Below are positions 31,262 to 39,334 of a DNA stretch of 39,334 bases, piece by piece. The notes beneath the pieces are model-generated. The model made no database searches. It was not told the origin of the DNA and saw nothing but the letters and a program-made list of their open reading frames with translations. The stretch's first letter is position 1, and every line of letters starts with the position of its first letter. This stretch comes from Bacteroidales bacterium (GTDB lineage: Bacteria; Bacteroidota; Bacteroidia; Bacteroidales; WCHB1-69). Position numbers and translations under genes: made by a program. Location of the stretch: positions 1 to 39,334 of the forward strand of contig JAEEQE010000032.1 in assembly GCA_016285145.1 (NCBI GenBank), given 5' to 3'.

Positions 31262-34189
31262 ATGCCAGAGGAAAAAAGAAAAATACCGCGTTTAGGAAAG
31301 GCTGCCGGGGAATTCAATGTCTCCATCGGCACCATCACCGCTTTGCTCAAAAAGAAAAACTTCGATATCGAGGATAACCCCAACACCAAACTTACGGAGG
31401 AGATCTACGACATCCTGCTCCGCGAGTTTGCCAAGGACAAGCAGGGAAAAGCCGAAGCCGACAAGATTGAAATCGGCACTATCAGCGCCAAAGCCAAATC
31501 CGAAACCAAAACGGAGGTGAAAGCTCCGGCCAAGACCGAGGAACCCGAGGAGGTGACGGATGACAATCCCCTCATCATCAAGAATACGGGCTTCACTCCC
31601 CAGCATATTGAAACCGAGATTCCGACCCCGAAAGTGATCGGGAAAATCGACCTTGGGGAAGGGAAGAACACCAAGAGACCCAAAGAGACGAAAGAAGAGG
31701 CCGAGGCCCAGAACGCGGATGTGCCCGAAACCTCTTCCGAGCAGCCGGAGGTCACGGAGACTGCCGAGCCTTCAATAGAGGCCACGGAGCCGAAAACTCC
31801 CAAAGTGCCCGAGCACATTGAGACGGTTGTGACCACTCTGGAACAGCCCAAGGTCATCGACAAGATCGACCTGTCCACGCTGGAACGTAAAAAGAAATCC
31901 GGCAAGAAGAAGGAAACCACCCCGGAGAAAGAGACCAAGCCGGCGGAGCCTAAAACCGAAACGGAGACGCCTGCCCCCGCCGAGGAGAAGGAGACGACGC
32001 CAATATCCCCGTTCTCCTACCGTCCCGAAGGCGACCGGAAAGTGGAATTCATTGAAACCAAGGTGGAGAAAATCCAAGGTCCGAAAATCATGGGCAAAAT
32101 CGAACTGCCCGTGGAGAAGCCCAAGGATTCGAACAAGAAGGACAACCGAGGCGGCGGCAACAACGCGGATGCTGACAAGAAGAAAAAGAAAAGAAAGCGC
32201 ATCATCAAACAAGCGGGCGTCAAAGCCAACGGAGGCAAGGACGACCGCGGCGCCAAGGCCGAACCCGAAAAGGTGGAGATCTCTCCAGAAGACATCCAGC
32301 GTCGTATCAAAGAAACCAAGCAGCGGCTGGAACCCACTGGCAAGACCAAGGCGGCCAAGCGCAGAAAAGAGAAACGCCAACTCATCCACGAACGTATAGA
32401 AGAGCAGGAACTTCAGGAGATTGAAAACCAGAAGATTCTGAAGGTCACGGAATTCCTGACGGCCAACGAGCTGGCCACCATGATGAACAAACCCGTGAAC
32501 GATATCATCGCCACGTGTATGAGCATCGGCCTGTTCGTCTCCATCAACCAGCGGTTGGATGCCGAAACCATCTCCCTGCTGGCGGAAGAATTTGGATTCC
32601 AAGTTGAATTCATCGGCGCAGATGCTGAAGACGGCGAAAACGGCGACGACGCCGACGCTCCGGAGGATCTGCAGCCCCGTCACCCGATCATCACCGTCAT
32701 GGGTCACGTGGACCACGGTAAGACATCCCTGCTGGACTACATCCGCAAAACCAACGTCATTGCCGGCGAGGCCGGCGGCATCACGCAGCACATCGGTGCC
32801 TATCTGGTGCAGCTGCCTGACGGGCGGAAGATCACCTTCTTGGACACGCCGGGCCACGAGGCCTTCACCGCCATGCGTGCCCGCGGTGCGAGAATCACGG
32901 ACCTCTGTATCATCGTCATCGCCGCCGACGACGCGGTGATGCCGCAGACCGTGGAGGCCATCAACCACGCACAAGCCGCCGGCGTACCCATGGTGTTCGC
33001 CATCACGAAGATCGACAAACCCAACGCCGATGTCGATCGCATCAAGAGTGAGCTGGCCAACATGAACATCTTAGTGGAAGACTGGGGTGGCAAATACCAG
33101 TGTCAGGAGATTGACGCCAAACATGGTACCAATGTCCAGGAACTACTCGAGAAGGTGCTGTTAGAAGCCGACATGCTCGACCTGAAGGCCAACCCGAACC
33201 GTCCCGGTGTGGGTGCTGTCATCGAATCCGCTTTGGACAAAGGCCGCGGTTATGTGGCCAAAGTGCTGGTGCAGAACGGCACGCTGTCGGTGGGTGACCC
33301 CATCTTGGCCGGCAGCTGTTTCGGAAAAGTCAAGGCCATGTTCAACGAGCGTAACCAAGCGGTGAAGAGCGTGGGTCCCGCCACGCCGGTGCTGCTGTTA
33401 GGCTTGAATGGTGCTCCGCAGGCCGGTGACACCTTCAAGGTTTGCGAAACCGAGCAGGAGGCCCGCAACGTGGCCACCAAACGCGCCCGTCTGGCCCGCG
33501 AAATGGGCCTGCGCACGCAGAAACACATCACACTCGACGAAATCGGACGCCGCATCGCCATCGGCGACTTCAAGGAGCTGAACATCATCGTCAAGGGCGA
33601 TGTGGACGGTTCTGTGGAAGCCCTCTCCGGCGAGTTGCTCAAGCTCTCCACCGAACAGGTCCAAGTCAACGTCATCCACAAGTCGGTGGGTGCCGTGACG
33701 GAAACCGATGTCATGTTAGCCACCGCCTCCAACGCCCTCATTGTGGCCTTCCAGGTGCGCCCCACCGCGGGTGCGCGCAAGACGGCGGAGGCCGAGCAGA
33801 TCGACATCCGCACCTATTCCATCATCTACCAGGCCATCAACGAAATCAAAGATGCTATCGCCGGCATGCACTCGCCGGAAATCCGCGAGAAAGTGGTGGC
33901 CAACATCGAGATCCGCGAGGTGTTCCACATCTCCAAGGTCGGCAATGTGGCCGGCTGTATGGTGCTGGACGGCAAACTGCAGCGTTCCACGAAAATCCGC
34001 CTCATCCGCGACGGCATCGTCATCTACACCGGCAAGCTCGGCTCCCTGCGCCGCTTCAAGGATGATGTCAAGGAGGTGGTCTCCGGTCAGGACTGCGGCT
34101 TGAACATCGATGGCTGCAACGACATCAAGATCGGCGACATCATCGAAGGCTACGAAGAGTACGAAGTTGCTTATAATCCCAACAAATAA
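31262..34189 (+). CDS. infB: Translation initiation factor IF-2
   Basis: The 975-residue GTPase places initiator tRNA on the ribosome. The first 400 residues are a long, charged, low-complexity N-terminal extension carrying three copies of a PKVIxKIDL motif, followed by an IF2_N helix domain ([20 protein letters not shown]). The G domain begins near residue 477: G1 GHVDHGKTS, switch region [11 protein letters not shown]3 DTPGHEAF, G4 TKIDKPNAD. Domains II-IV follow to [20 protein letters not shown]. Length is typical for Bacteroidota (about 950-1000). It sits between nusA and pdxA (11 bases), in one operon. Confidence 0.97.
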   Translation: MPEEKRKIPRLGKAAGEFNVSIGTITALLKKKNFDIEDNPNTKLTEEIYDILLREFAKDKQGKAEADKIEIGTISAKAKSETKTEVKAPAKTEEPEEVTDDNPLIIKNTGFTPQHIETEIPTPKVIGKIDLGEGKNTKRPKETKEEAEAQNADVPETSSEQPEVTETAEPSIEATEPKTPKVPEHIETVVTTLEQPKVIDKIDLSTLERKKKSGKKKETTPEKETKPAEPKTETETPAPAEEKETTPISPFSYRPEGDRKVEFIETKVEKIQGPKIMGKIELPVEKPKDSNKKDNRGGGNNADADKKKKKRKRIIKQAGVKANGGKDDRGAKAEPEKVEISPEDIQRRIKETKQRLEPTGKTKAAKRRKEKRQLIHERIEEQELQEIENQKILKVTEFLTANELATMMNKPVNDIIATCMSIGLFVSINQRLDAETISLLAEEFGFQVEFIGADAEDGENGDDADAPEDLQPRHPIITVMGHVDHGKTSLLDYIRKTNVIAGEAGGITQHIGAYLVQLPDGRKITFLDTPGHEAFTAMRARGARITDLCIIVIAADDAVMPQTVEAINHAQAAGVPMVFAITKIDKPNADVDRIKSELANMNILVEDWGGKYQCQEIDAKHGTNVQELLEKVLLEADMLDLKANPNRPGVGAVIESALDKGRGYVAKVLVQNGTLSVGDPILAGSCFGKVKAMFNERNQAVKSVGPATPVLLLGLNGAPQAGDTFKVCETEQEARNVATKRARLAREMGLRTQKHITLDEIGRRIAIGDFKELNIIVKGDVDGSVEALSGELLKLSTEQVQVNVIHKSVGAVTETDVMLATASNALIVAFQVRPTAGARKTAEAEQIDIRTYSIIYQAINEIKDAIAGMHSPEIREKVVANIEIREVFHISKVGNVAGCMVLDGKLQRSTKIRLIRDGIVIYTGKLGSLRRFKDDVKEVVSGQDCGLNIDGCNDIKIGDIIEGYEEYEVAYNPNK

Positions 34190-34200
34190 CCCCACTCATT

Positions 34201-35211
34201 ATGGCTGACAACAAACTCTACAAAATCGGTATCACACACGGCGACCTCAACAGCATCAGCTACGAAGTCATCATCAAGGCACTCAGCGATTACAAGATCA
34301 TGGAGCTTTGCACGCCCATTGTATATGGCTTGGTCAAAGCAGCCTCCTTCCACCGCAAATACATGGAGATGCCGGATTTCTCGTTCCAGTTCATCAAGAA
34401 CACCGAGCAGACATCCAACAAACGCCCCAACCTCATCAACCTTTTCGATGAGGAGGTCAAGATTGAGTTGGGTTCTTCCACGAAGGTTGCCGGACAGATG
34501 GCGGAGCGTGCCCTGTATGCCGCAGGCCGCGACTTGAAGAACAAGAACATCGACGCCATCGTCACGGGGCCCATCAACAAGCACAACATCCAATCCGAAA
34601 AGTTCAAATTCCCCGGTCACACCGAGTTTTTCGAACATTATTTTGGGGGACAAGACAGGAAAGCCATGATGATGATGGTGGCCGAAGGGCTTCGCATGGG
34701 CTTTGTCACCAACCACGTGCCAGTACAGAGTATTTCCTCCTTTATCACCAAGGATTTGATTTATAAAAAGATAGAAATACTGTACAATTCCTTGAAGCAG
34801 GATTTCGCCATTGACAACCCCACCATCGCCGTCTTGGCCCTCAACCCTCACGCAGGGGATGAAGGTCTTATTGGCGACGAGGAGGCCAACCACATCCGTC
34901 CGGCCATCGAGCTGGCGTTCCACAATCACATCAACGCCTTCGGGCCGTTCCCTGCCGACGGATTCTTCGCCTCAGGCGGCTACCGGAAATTCGATGCGGT
35001 TTTGGCCATGTACCATGACCAGGGGATGGTTCCGTTCAAGCTGCTGGGCAAAGACGGCGTGAACTTCACCGCCGGGCTGCCCATCGTTCGGACCTCGCCC
35101 GCGCACGGCACCGCCTACGACATCGCCGGCAAGAACATGGCCGACGGGCAGTCCATGCGCAACGCCATCTACCTCGCCATCGACATCCTGCGGAACCGCG
35201 AACGTCAGTAA
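34201..35211 (+). CDS. pdxA: 4-hydroxythreonine-4-phosphate dehydrogenase
   Basis: The 336-residue enzyme oxidises 4-phosphohydroxy-threonine in vitamin B6 (pyridoxal phosphate) synthesis. It begins KIGITHGDLNSISYEVIIKA, and its metal-binding histidines are seen in PGHTEFFEHYFGG, LNPHAGDEGLIGDEE and AMYHDQGMVPFKLLG. Substrate-binding VTGPINKHNI follows the family pattern. Length is usual (about 330-360). It starts 11 bases after infB, so it is co-transcribed with nusA and infB, and is closed by the hairpin at 35265-35301. The neighbouring pdxJ is not present. Confidence 0.96.
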   Translation: MADNKLYKIGITHGDLNSISYEVIIKALSDYKIMELCTPIVYGLVKAASFHRKYMEMPDFSFQFIKNTEQTSNKRPNLINLFDEEVKIELGSSTKVAGQMAERALYAAGRDLKNKNIDAIVTGPINKHNIQSEKFKFPGHTEFFEHYFGGQDRKAMMMMVAEGLRMGFVTNHVPVQSISSFITKDLIYKKIEILYNSLKQDFAIDNPTIAVLALNPHAGDEGLIGDEEANHIRPAIELAFHNHINAFGPFPADGFFASGGYRKFDAVLAMYHDQGMVPFKLLGKDGVNFTAGLPIVRTSPAHGTAYDIAGKNMADGQSMRNAIYLAIDILRNRERQ

Positions 35212-35256
35212 CACATTTTAACACGTTTACGGAAACTTCCATATTCATTTTTTGAT

Positions 35257-35264
35257 TATTTTTG
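35257..35264 (+). promoter_or_regulatory. -7 element for the DUF4476 gene, touching a terminator stem
   Basis: TATTTTTG matches the consensus and ends one base before the hairpin's left arm. Transcription would begin inside that arm, about 75 bases before the start codon. Confidence 0.5.
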
Positions 35265-35301
35265 CGGCTGCAAATTTCTGATTTGTAGCCGTATTTTTTT
35301 T
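35265..35301 (+). terminator. Intrinsic terminator after pdxA
   Basis: CGGCTGCAAAT (35265-35275) pairs with ATTTGTAGCCG (35281-35291, one G-U) across TTCTG, followed by TATTTTTTTT. Confidence 0.85.
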
Positions 35302-35345
35302 AATTATTATCGGTGTTTCGTTCTTATCAATAATCAAAGACATTT

Positions 35346-36068
35346 ATGAAAAAACTGTTCTTCTTCTTCCTAATCTGTCTGATGGCCTCCTTTGTGATGG
35401 CCCAGCCCGGCAGCGGACGTCCTCATCCCAACACGCCCAACAATCCGGGTGCCCCCCAACACCACAATCCCATGCCCCCGATGAAACACACCGTCACGTT
35501 AACCTCAGATCACGGCGAGCTGTTCCAGGTGTATGTGGACGGTGACATTGTGAACCGGCAGCCGATGAATTCCGTGATCGTGAATGATTTGTCGCCGAAA
35601 CCGCATGATCTGTATGTGGTTCTCAAACGTCCCACCGACAAAATCGTGATGTTGAACTACACGCCGTCAATGCCTTCCGAGTATCTCAAGGTGTTATTTA
35701 ACCCTCGCAACAGATCTCTGGAGATCATCACACCGCATCAACATCAGGCCGGTTATGCGCCTGTTCCAGAAATGCCACGCGTGTGCACACCCGAAGAGGC
35801 CGAGAAAATGTATCAAACCCTGAAAAAAGAGTCTTTTGACGAAAACCGTCTCAACATGGCCAAATTCATGGTACCCAGCAACCGCTTGTTGGCCATCCAG
35901 ATCAAGCATTTGGCCGAAAGCTTCTCCTTTGACAAATCAAAGGTGGATTTTCTGAAATTCGCCTACGATTTCTGCGTGGACCCGAACAACTATTATACAT
36001 GTCTGGAAATTCTCTCATTCTCAAAAGACAAGGAAGATGTAATGAGACACATTCAAAGTAAGAGATAA
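35346..36068 (+). CDS. Exported DUF4476-domain protein
   Basis: The 240-residue protein has a signal peptide (MKKLFFFFLICLMASFVMAQ) and a proline/histidine-rich stretch (residues 21-50, with HPNTPNNPGAPQHHNPMPPM). A strand-rich region comes next (VTLTSDHGELFQVYVDG to about residue 120). The C-terminal DUF4476 domain has CTPEEAEKMYQTLKKESFDE, RLLAIQIKHLAESFSFD and LKFAYDFCVDPNNYY. DUF4476 proteins are common in Bacteroidota and have no known function. It is followed after 16 bases by the M16 protease, so the two form an operon. Confidence 0.88.
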   Translation: MKKLFFFFLICLMASFVMAQPGSGRPHPNTPNNPGAPQHHNPMPPMKHTVTLTSDHGELFQVYVDGDIVNRQPMNSVIVNDLSPKPHDLYVVLKRPTDKIVMLNYTPSMPSEYLKVLFNPRNRSLEIITPHQHQAGYAPVPEMPRVCTPEEAEKMYQTLKKESFDENRLNMAKFMVPSNRLLAIQIKHLAESFSFDKSKVDFLKFAYDFCVDPNNYYTCLEILSFSKDKEDVMRHIQSKR

Positions 36069-36084
36069 TTCAAATTTTATAAAT

Positions 36085-38994
36085 ATGAAAAGAAACTTTA
36101 TTGCAACAATGCTGCTGTCTGTCTTCTGTCTCCTGACATTCAGCACTTTCGCACAGAACTACCACAAGGAGACCTATCAGAACGACCCGATGAACGTCAT
36201 CCACTACACGCTGGACAACGGTCTGCAAGTGTTCATGTCAGTAAATAAAGACGTTCCGCGCATCCAGACCTACATTGCCGTGCGCGTGGGCAGCAAGAAC
36301 GACCCCTCTGAATCAACGGGCCTTTCGCACTATCTCGAACACCTGATGTTCAAGGGCACCACCCACTTCGGCACCCTTGACTGGGCCAAGGAGCAGGTGC
36401 AGTTGAAAGAGATTGAACGACTGTACGAAGTCTATAACCACACCACCGACCCTGCGCAACGCAAGGCCATTTACCATCTTATTGACTCCGTTTCATACGA
36501 AGCCTCCAAATACGCCATCCCGAACGAGTACGACAAGATGATGTCGATGATTGGCGCACAGGGAACCAACGCCTTCACATCCACCGACATGACCGTGTAT
36601 CAAGAAGATATTCCGAGCAACGAGTTGGAACGCTGGTTGATGATTGAAAGCGACCGTTTTGCCAATCCGGTCTTCCGTCTGTTCCACACCGAATTGGAAG
36701 CTGTGTATGAGGAGAAGAACATGAACATGGCCAAAGATTCCCGCACCGCATACGAAAAGATGAACGAGGCACTGTTTCCGCATCATCCGTATGGCACCCA
36801 AACGACCATCGGCACCATTGAGCATTTGAAAAACCCGTCATTGACCAATATCAACAAGCACTTCAACACCTACTATGTGCCCAACAACTACTGTATCGCC
36901 ATGTCGGGCGACTTTGATCCCGATCAAGCCATTAAGCTGATTGACAAATACTTTGGTAAAATACAGCCCAAATACATACCTGATTTCACATACGTTAAAG
37001 AGCAGCCTATCCGCACGGTGAAGGTGGAGGAAGTGTATGGCTTGGAGCCGGCCAACGTACAGATCGGCTTCCGTATTGATGCGGGTACCGGTTCCCAAGA
37101 CGTGCTCCTCGCCGAGATGGTGGATGCCGTATTGATGAACGGTTCTTGCGGTATCATTGACGAAAACATCAACCAGAAGCAGCTGGCACAATATGCCGCC
37201 TCCGGTGTGAGCGACATGAACGACTACGCCTACTTCCGCCTCATTGGTATGCCCAAGCAGGGACAGACACTTGAGCAATTGAAAGACCTTCTGCTGAAGC
37301 AAATTGAGATTCTGAAATCCGGCAACTGGGATGCCGACCTGCTGACCGCCGCCATCAACAACCGCAAACTCTCCAACATGAAATCGCTGGAAAGCAACAG
37401 CAACCGTGCCATGGCCATGGCTATGGCCTACCTCGCACACCAGAACTGGCAGGACGTCATCAACGAAACCGAGAACATGAGCCTCGTGACCAAAGAGGAT
37501 GTCATCGATTTTGCAAAACGCGTCTTCAAGAATAACAACTACGTAGTGGTTTACAAACGTCAGGGTGAGCAGCGCAACGTGCAAAAGGTCGATAAACCCG
37601 AAATCACCCCCGTGGTCATGAACCGCGATGTGGAAAGCGGATTCCTGAAAAACATCAAGAACATAAAAGTCAATCCCATTGAGCCTGTTTTCGTGGATTT
37701 CAACAGGGATATGAAGAAAGGGAAGGCCAACGGCAATGAGATTCTGTATGTGCAGAACACCGACAACGGCCGCTTCCAACTGATTTACCGTTACAACTAC
37801 GGCCGCTTGTATGACAAGAAGGCGGGCATCACCAATGAATTTCTGGATCAGTTGGAGAGTGAGAACCGCACGCTCAGCCAGATCAACCGCGCAATGTACG
37901 ATCTCGCCTGCGACTACAGCATCAGCTTCGGCGACAAGTATGCGCGTGTTTCCATCTCCGGTCTTAGCGAGAATATGGAGAAGGCCATCGCGATTGTGGA
38001 GGACATTCTCAACAATCCTAAAATCTCCAACGAGTCGGTACAAAACTCCATCCAGGATGTGTTGAAATCCCGCAACGATGCCAAATCGCGTCAGCAAACC
38101 ATTTTCTCAAAAATGCAGAGCTATGTTTCCTACGGCAAGGACAATGTACGCAAATATTTCGTCAGCAACGACGAAGTGAAGAAAATCACGGCACAGGATG
38201 TTGTCAACCAAATCAAGACGATGACCTCGCAGCCGCAGCGCATCCTCTACTACGGCGACTTGAGTCTCAATGATTTGCAGAAGGTTATCACCGACAAGCA
38301 CAGCGTACATCCGGCCAAGAAGCCCGCAAAAATGGGTCCCGATTTCGACCGCCTTGCCACGAAGGACAACAAGGTCTATTTCGCCCACTACGATGCCAAG
38401 CAATCGCTCTGCCGCCAGCTGACAACCTCCATTCCTGCCAACTGGGCATTGGATCCACAAATCGAACTGTACAACGAGTATTTCGGAGGAAGCATGAACT
38501 CCATCGTCTTCCAGGAAATCCGCGAAAAGCGTTCTCTGGCCTACTCAGCCGCCGCCTACTATGTGGAACCGAGTGAAAAAGGCAAGTGCAATTACAACCT
38601 GACGCACATCGGCACGCAGAATGACAAACTGATTGACGCATTGGAAGCCTTCACCGACCTGATGGACAACATGCCTGTGTCTGAACTGAACTTCGATTTG
38701 GCCAAGACAGCGCTCACTTCCCAATATCGCACCAACCGCACCCGTAAAATGAGCATCATCAACCACTACCTCTCCTGCGAAGAGATGGGACTGAAAGCTC
38801 CTATGGACAAAACCAACTACAACGCCATCCAGAAGATGACCATGGACGATGTGGTGAACTTCAACAAGAGCTACATCAAAGGCCAGAAAAGAGTGGTGGT
38901 CGTCCTCGGCAACAAGAACGAAGTTGATTTGAAGGGATTGGAGAAATACGGCAAGGTAACCACACTGTCGTTGGAGGATATTTTCGGATACTAA
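36085..38994 (+). CDS. M16 family zinc protease, full length, two modules
   Basis: The 969-residue protein has a signal peptide (MKRNFIATMLLSVFCLLTFSTFAQ). The N-terminal catalytic module opens with IHYTLDNGLQVFMSV and has the inverted zinc motif HYLEH (H82, E85, H86); the third ligand is likely one of the glutamates in TELEAVYEEKN (about 209). About 60 extra residues lie between the zinc motif and the next conserved helix, as in PqqL-type members. The C-terminal module (from about residue 540) lacks the HxxEH motif but carries RYNYGRLYDK and YFGGSMNSIVFQEIREKRSL. It probably degrades peptides in the periplasm. It pairs with the DUF4476 gene upstream and ends at a heptad repeat and terminator. 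Confidence 0.94.
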   Translation: MKRNFIATMLLSVFCLLTFSTFAQNYHKETYQNDPMNVIHYTLDNGLQVFMSVNKDVPRIQTYIAVRVGSKNDPSESTGLSHYLEHLMFKGTTHFGTLDWAKEQVQLKEIERLYEVYNHTTDPAQRKAIYHLIDSVSYEASKYAIPNEYDKMMSMIGAQGTNAFTSTDMTVYQEDIPSNELERWLMIESDRFANPVFRLFHTELEAVYEEKNMNMAKDSRTAYEKMNEALFPHHPYGTQTTIGTIEHLKNPSLTNINKHFNTYYVPNNYCIAMSGDFDPDQAIKLIDKYFGKIQPKYIPDFTYVKEQPIRTVKVEEVYGLEPANVQIGFRIDAGTGSQDVLLAEMVDAVLMNGSCGIIDENINQKQLAQYAASGVSDMNDYAYFRLIGMPKQGQTLEQLKDLLLKQIEILKSGNWDADLLTAAINNRKLSNMKSLESNSNRAMAMAMAYLAHQNWQDVINETENMSLVTKEDVIDFAKRVFKNNNYVVVYKRQGEQRNVQKVDKPEITPVVMNRDVESGFLKNIKNIKVNPIEPVFVDFNRDMKKGKANGNEILYVQNTDNGRFQLIYRYNYGRLYDKKAGITNEFLDQLESENRTLSQINRAMYDLACDYSISFGDKYARVSISGLSENMEKAIAIVEDILNNPKISNESVQNSIQDVLKSRNDAKSRQQTIFSKMQSYVSYGKDNVRKYFVSNDEVKKITAQDVVNQIKTMTSQPQRILYYGDLSLNDLQKVITDKHSVHPAKKPAKMGPDFDRLATKDNKVYFAHYDAKQSLCRQLTTSIPANWALDPQIELYNEYFGGSMNSIVFQEIREKRSLAYSAAAYYVEPSEKGKCNYNLTHIGTQNDKLIDALEAFTDLMDNMPVSELNFDLAKTALTSQYRTNRTRKMSIINHYLSCEEMGLKAPMDKTNYNAIQKMTMDDVVNFNKSYIKGQKRVVVVLGNKNEVDLKGLEKYGKVTTLSLEDIFGY

Positions 38995-38998
38995 ACCT

Positions 38999-39026
38999 TT
39001 GGCCATTGGCTGTTAGCAGCTGATAG
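38999..39026. repeat. Four-unit heptanucleotide repeat
   Basis: Units TTGGCCA, TTGGCTG, TTAGCAG, CTGATAG follow the M16 stop codon directly; the units are degenerate. The stretch also forms an imperfect hairpin (TGGCT with AGCCA). Confidence 0.5.
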
Positions 39027-39035
39027 CCAGAAACG

Positions 39036-39078
39036 ACAACGCGGGGCTTCCGAAAGGGGTTCCGCGTTGTTTTTTTTG
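39036..39078 (+). terminator. Intrinsic terminator of the M16 protease operon
   Basis: ACAACGCGG (39036-39044) pairs with CCGCGTTGT (39062-39070), 17-base loop, followed by a run of eight T. Confidence 0.9.
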
Positions 39079-39118
39079 TAAATAATTCGCTAATCTGATA
39101 ATTATTAAAAAAATAGAC

Positions 39119-39334
39119 TATCTTTGCAGCCATAAAATTCATGAAATGACCAGTATAGACTTTTGTTCCAAAGCACTCCTGACGAGAGAGGAATTATTGT
39201 AAATGCTTTAGTACTGTCGCAATAAATTTTCATAAACTATCAAATAAAGTAGGTTCTTTGACATTTTGATTTGAATTGATTGATTCGGAGGGTTTTGAAA
39301 GGAGTTTTCTGAGAGGAACTTTTTCAAGTGCGGA
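39119..39334 (+). promoter_or_regulatory. Promoter and probable leader of a ribosomal RNA operon
   Basis: TATCTTTG (39119-39126) is a consensus -7 element. About 200 bases with no coding frame follow, containing GGTTCTTTGACAT (39252-39264), which resembles the boxA antitermination site of rRNA leaders, then a purine-rich stretch with possible stem arms (GAAAGG and ACTTTTTC) near the end. The start of 16S rRNA is not reached, so the call rests on leader features only. An alternative is a long 5' leader of some other gene. Confidence 0.55.

Noticed and set aside
36838-38097. 419-codon open frame on the minus strand
   Set aside because: Shadow of the M16 protease; hydrophobic but without conserved motifs or a promoter.
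1-39334. CRISPR arrays, insertion sequences, phage or conjugative genes
   Set aside because: No direct-repeat/spacer arrays, transposase, integrase or relaxase motifs were seen in any frame.

Overview
The window reads as chromosomal DNA from a member of the Bacteroidota, most likely the order Bacteroidales. The evidence is: repeated TAnnTTTG-type -7 promoter elements in front of genes; two secreted proteins with C-terminal type IX secretion (T9SS) sorting domains; a FISUMP-domain lipoprotein; a DUF4476 protein; a cysteine-free type B ribosomal protein L31; an IF-2 with a long, charged N-terminal extension; and a C10 (streptopain-like) peptidase. Most of it is core or housekeeping content. I see no phage, insertion sequence, CRISPR array or defence island.

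Layout. 1-1823: 3' part of an M16 zinc-protease gene cut by the window edge. 1940-3372: ECF sigma factor with two small membrane proteins. 3455-4694 (minus): PAS-domain protein, T9SS cargo protein and a truncated second copy of the PAS gene. 4822-5899: azlC-azlD amino-acid exporter. 5952-6890: YitT-family membrane protein. 6978-7383: decayed lipoprotein gene fused to the tail of another gene. 7467-13212: gmk, inositol-monophosphatase-like protein, BaiN/YhiN-like flavoprotein and an AddA-like helicase-nuclease, closely packed. 13216-14295 (minus): prfA, divergent from purE (14441-14950). 15056-18887: rpmE2, lon, meaB. 19003-20185: small lipoprotein divergent from a TraB/GumN protein. 20269-22957: lipoprotein, outer-membrane barrel and FISUMP lipoprotein as one operon. 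22986-27206 (minus): rpmH, then SurA-like isomerase, MoxR ATPase and an orphan sensor kinase. 27347-29419 (minus): C10 peptidase. 29576-29856: divergent tRNA-Arg(ACG) and tRNA-Gln(TTG). 29957-35211: nusA, infB, pdxA. 35346-38994: DUF4476 protein and a full-length M16 protease. 38995-39334: heptad repeat, terminator, strong promoter and what looks like the leader of an rRNA operon, with the 16S gene beyond the window.

How it fits together. Translation and growth genes (rpmE2, rpmH, tRNA-Gln/nusA/infB, prfA, the probable rrn leader) sit with envelope maintenance genes (two M16 proteases, SurA-like chaperone, MoxR, sensor kinase, Lon, TraB). The most unusual points are: two genes (lon and the DUF4476 gene) whose predicted promoters fire inside the stem of the upstream terminator; a 19-base promoter core shared exactly by rpmE2, rpmH and tRNA-Gln; a tRNA-headed nusA-infB operon without rimP; two intergenic heptanucleotide arrays; and two gene relics (PAS copy, chimeric lipoprotein remnant). 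I did not find a clearly new biological system. The SurA-MoxR-kinase operon and the lipoprotein-barrel-FISUMP operon are the best candidates for uncharacterised functional modules.
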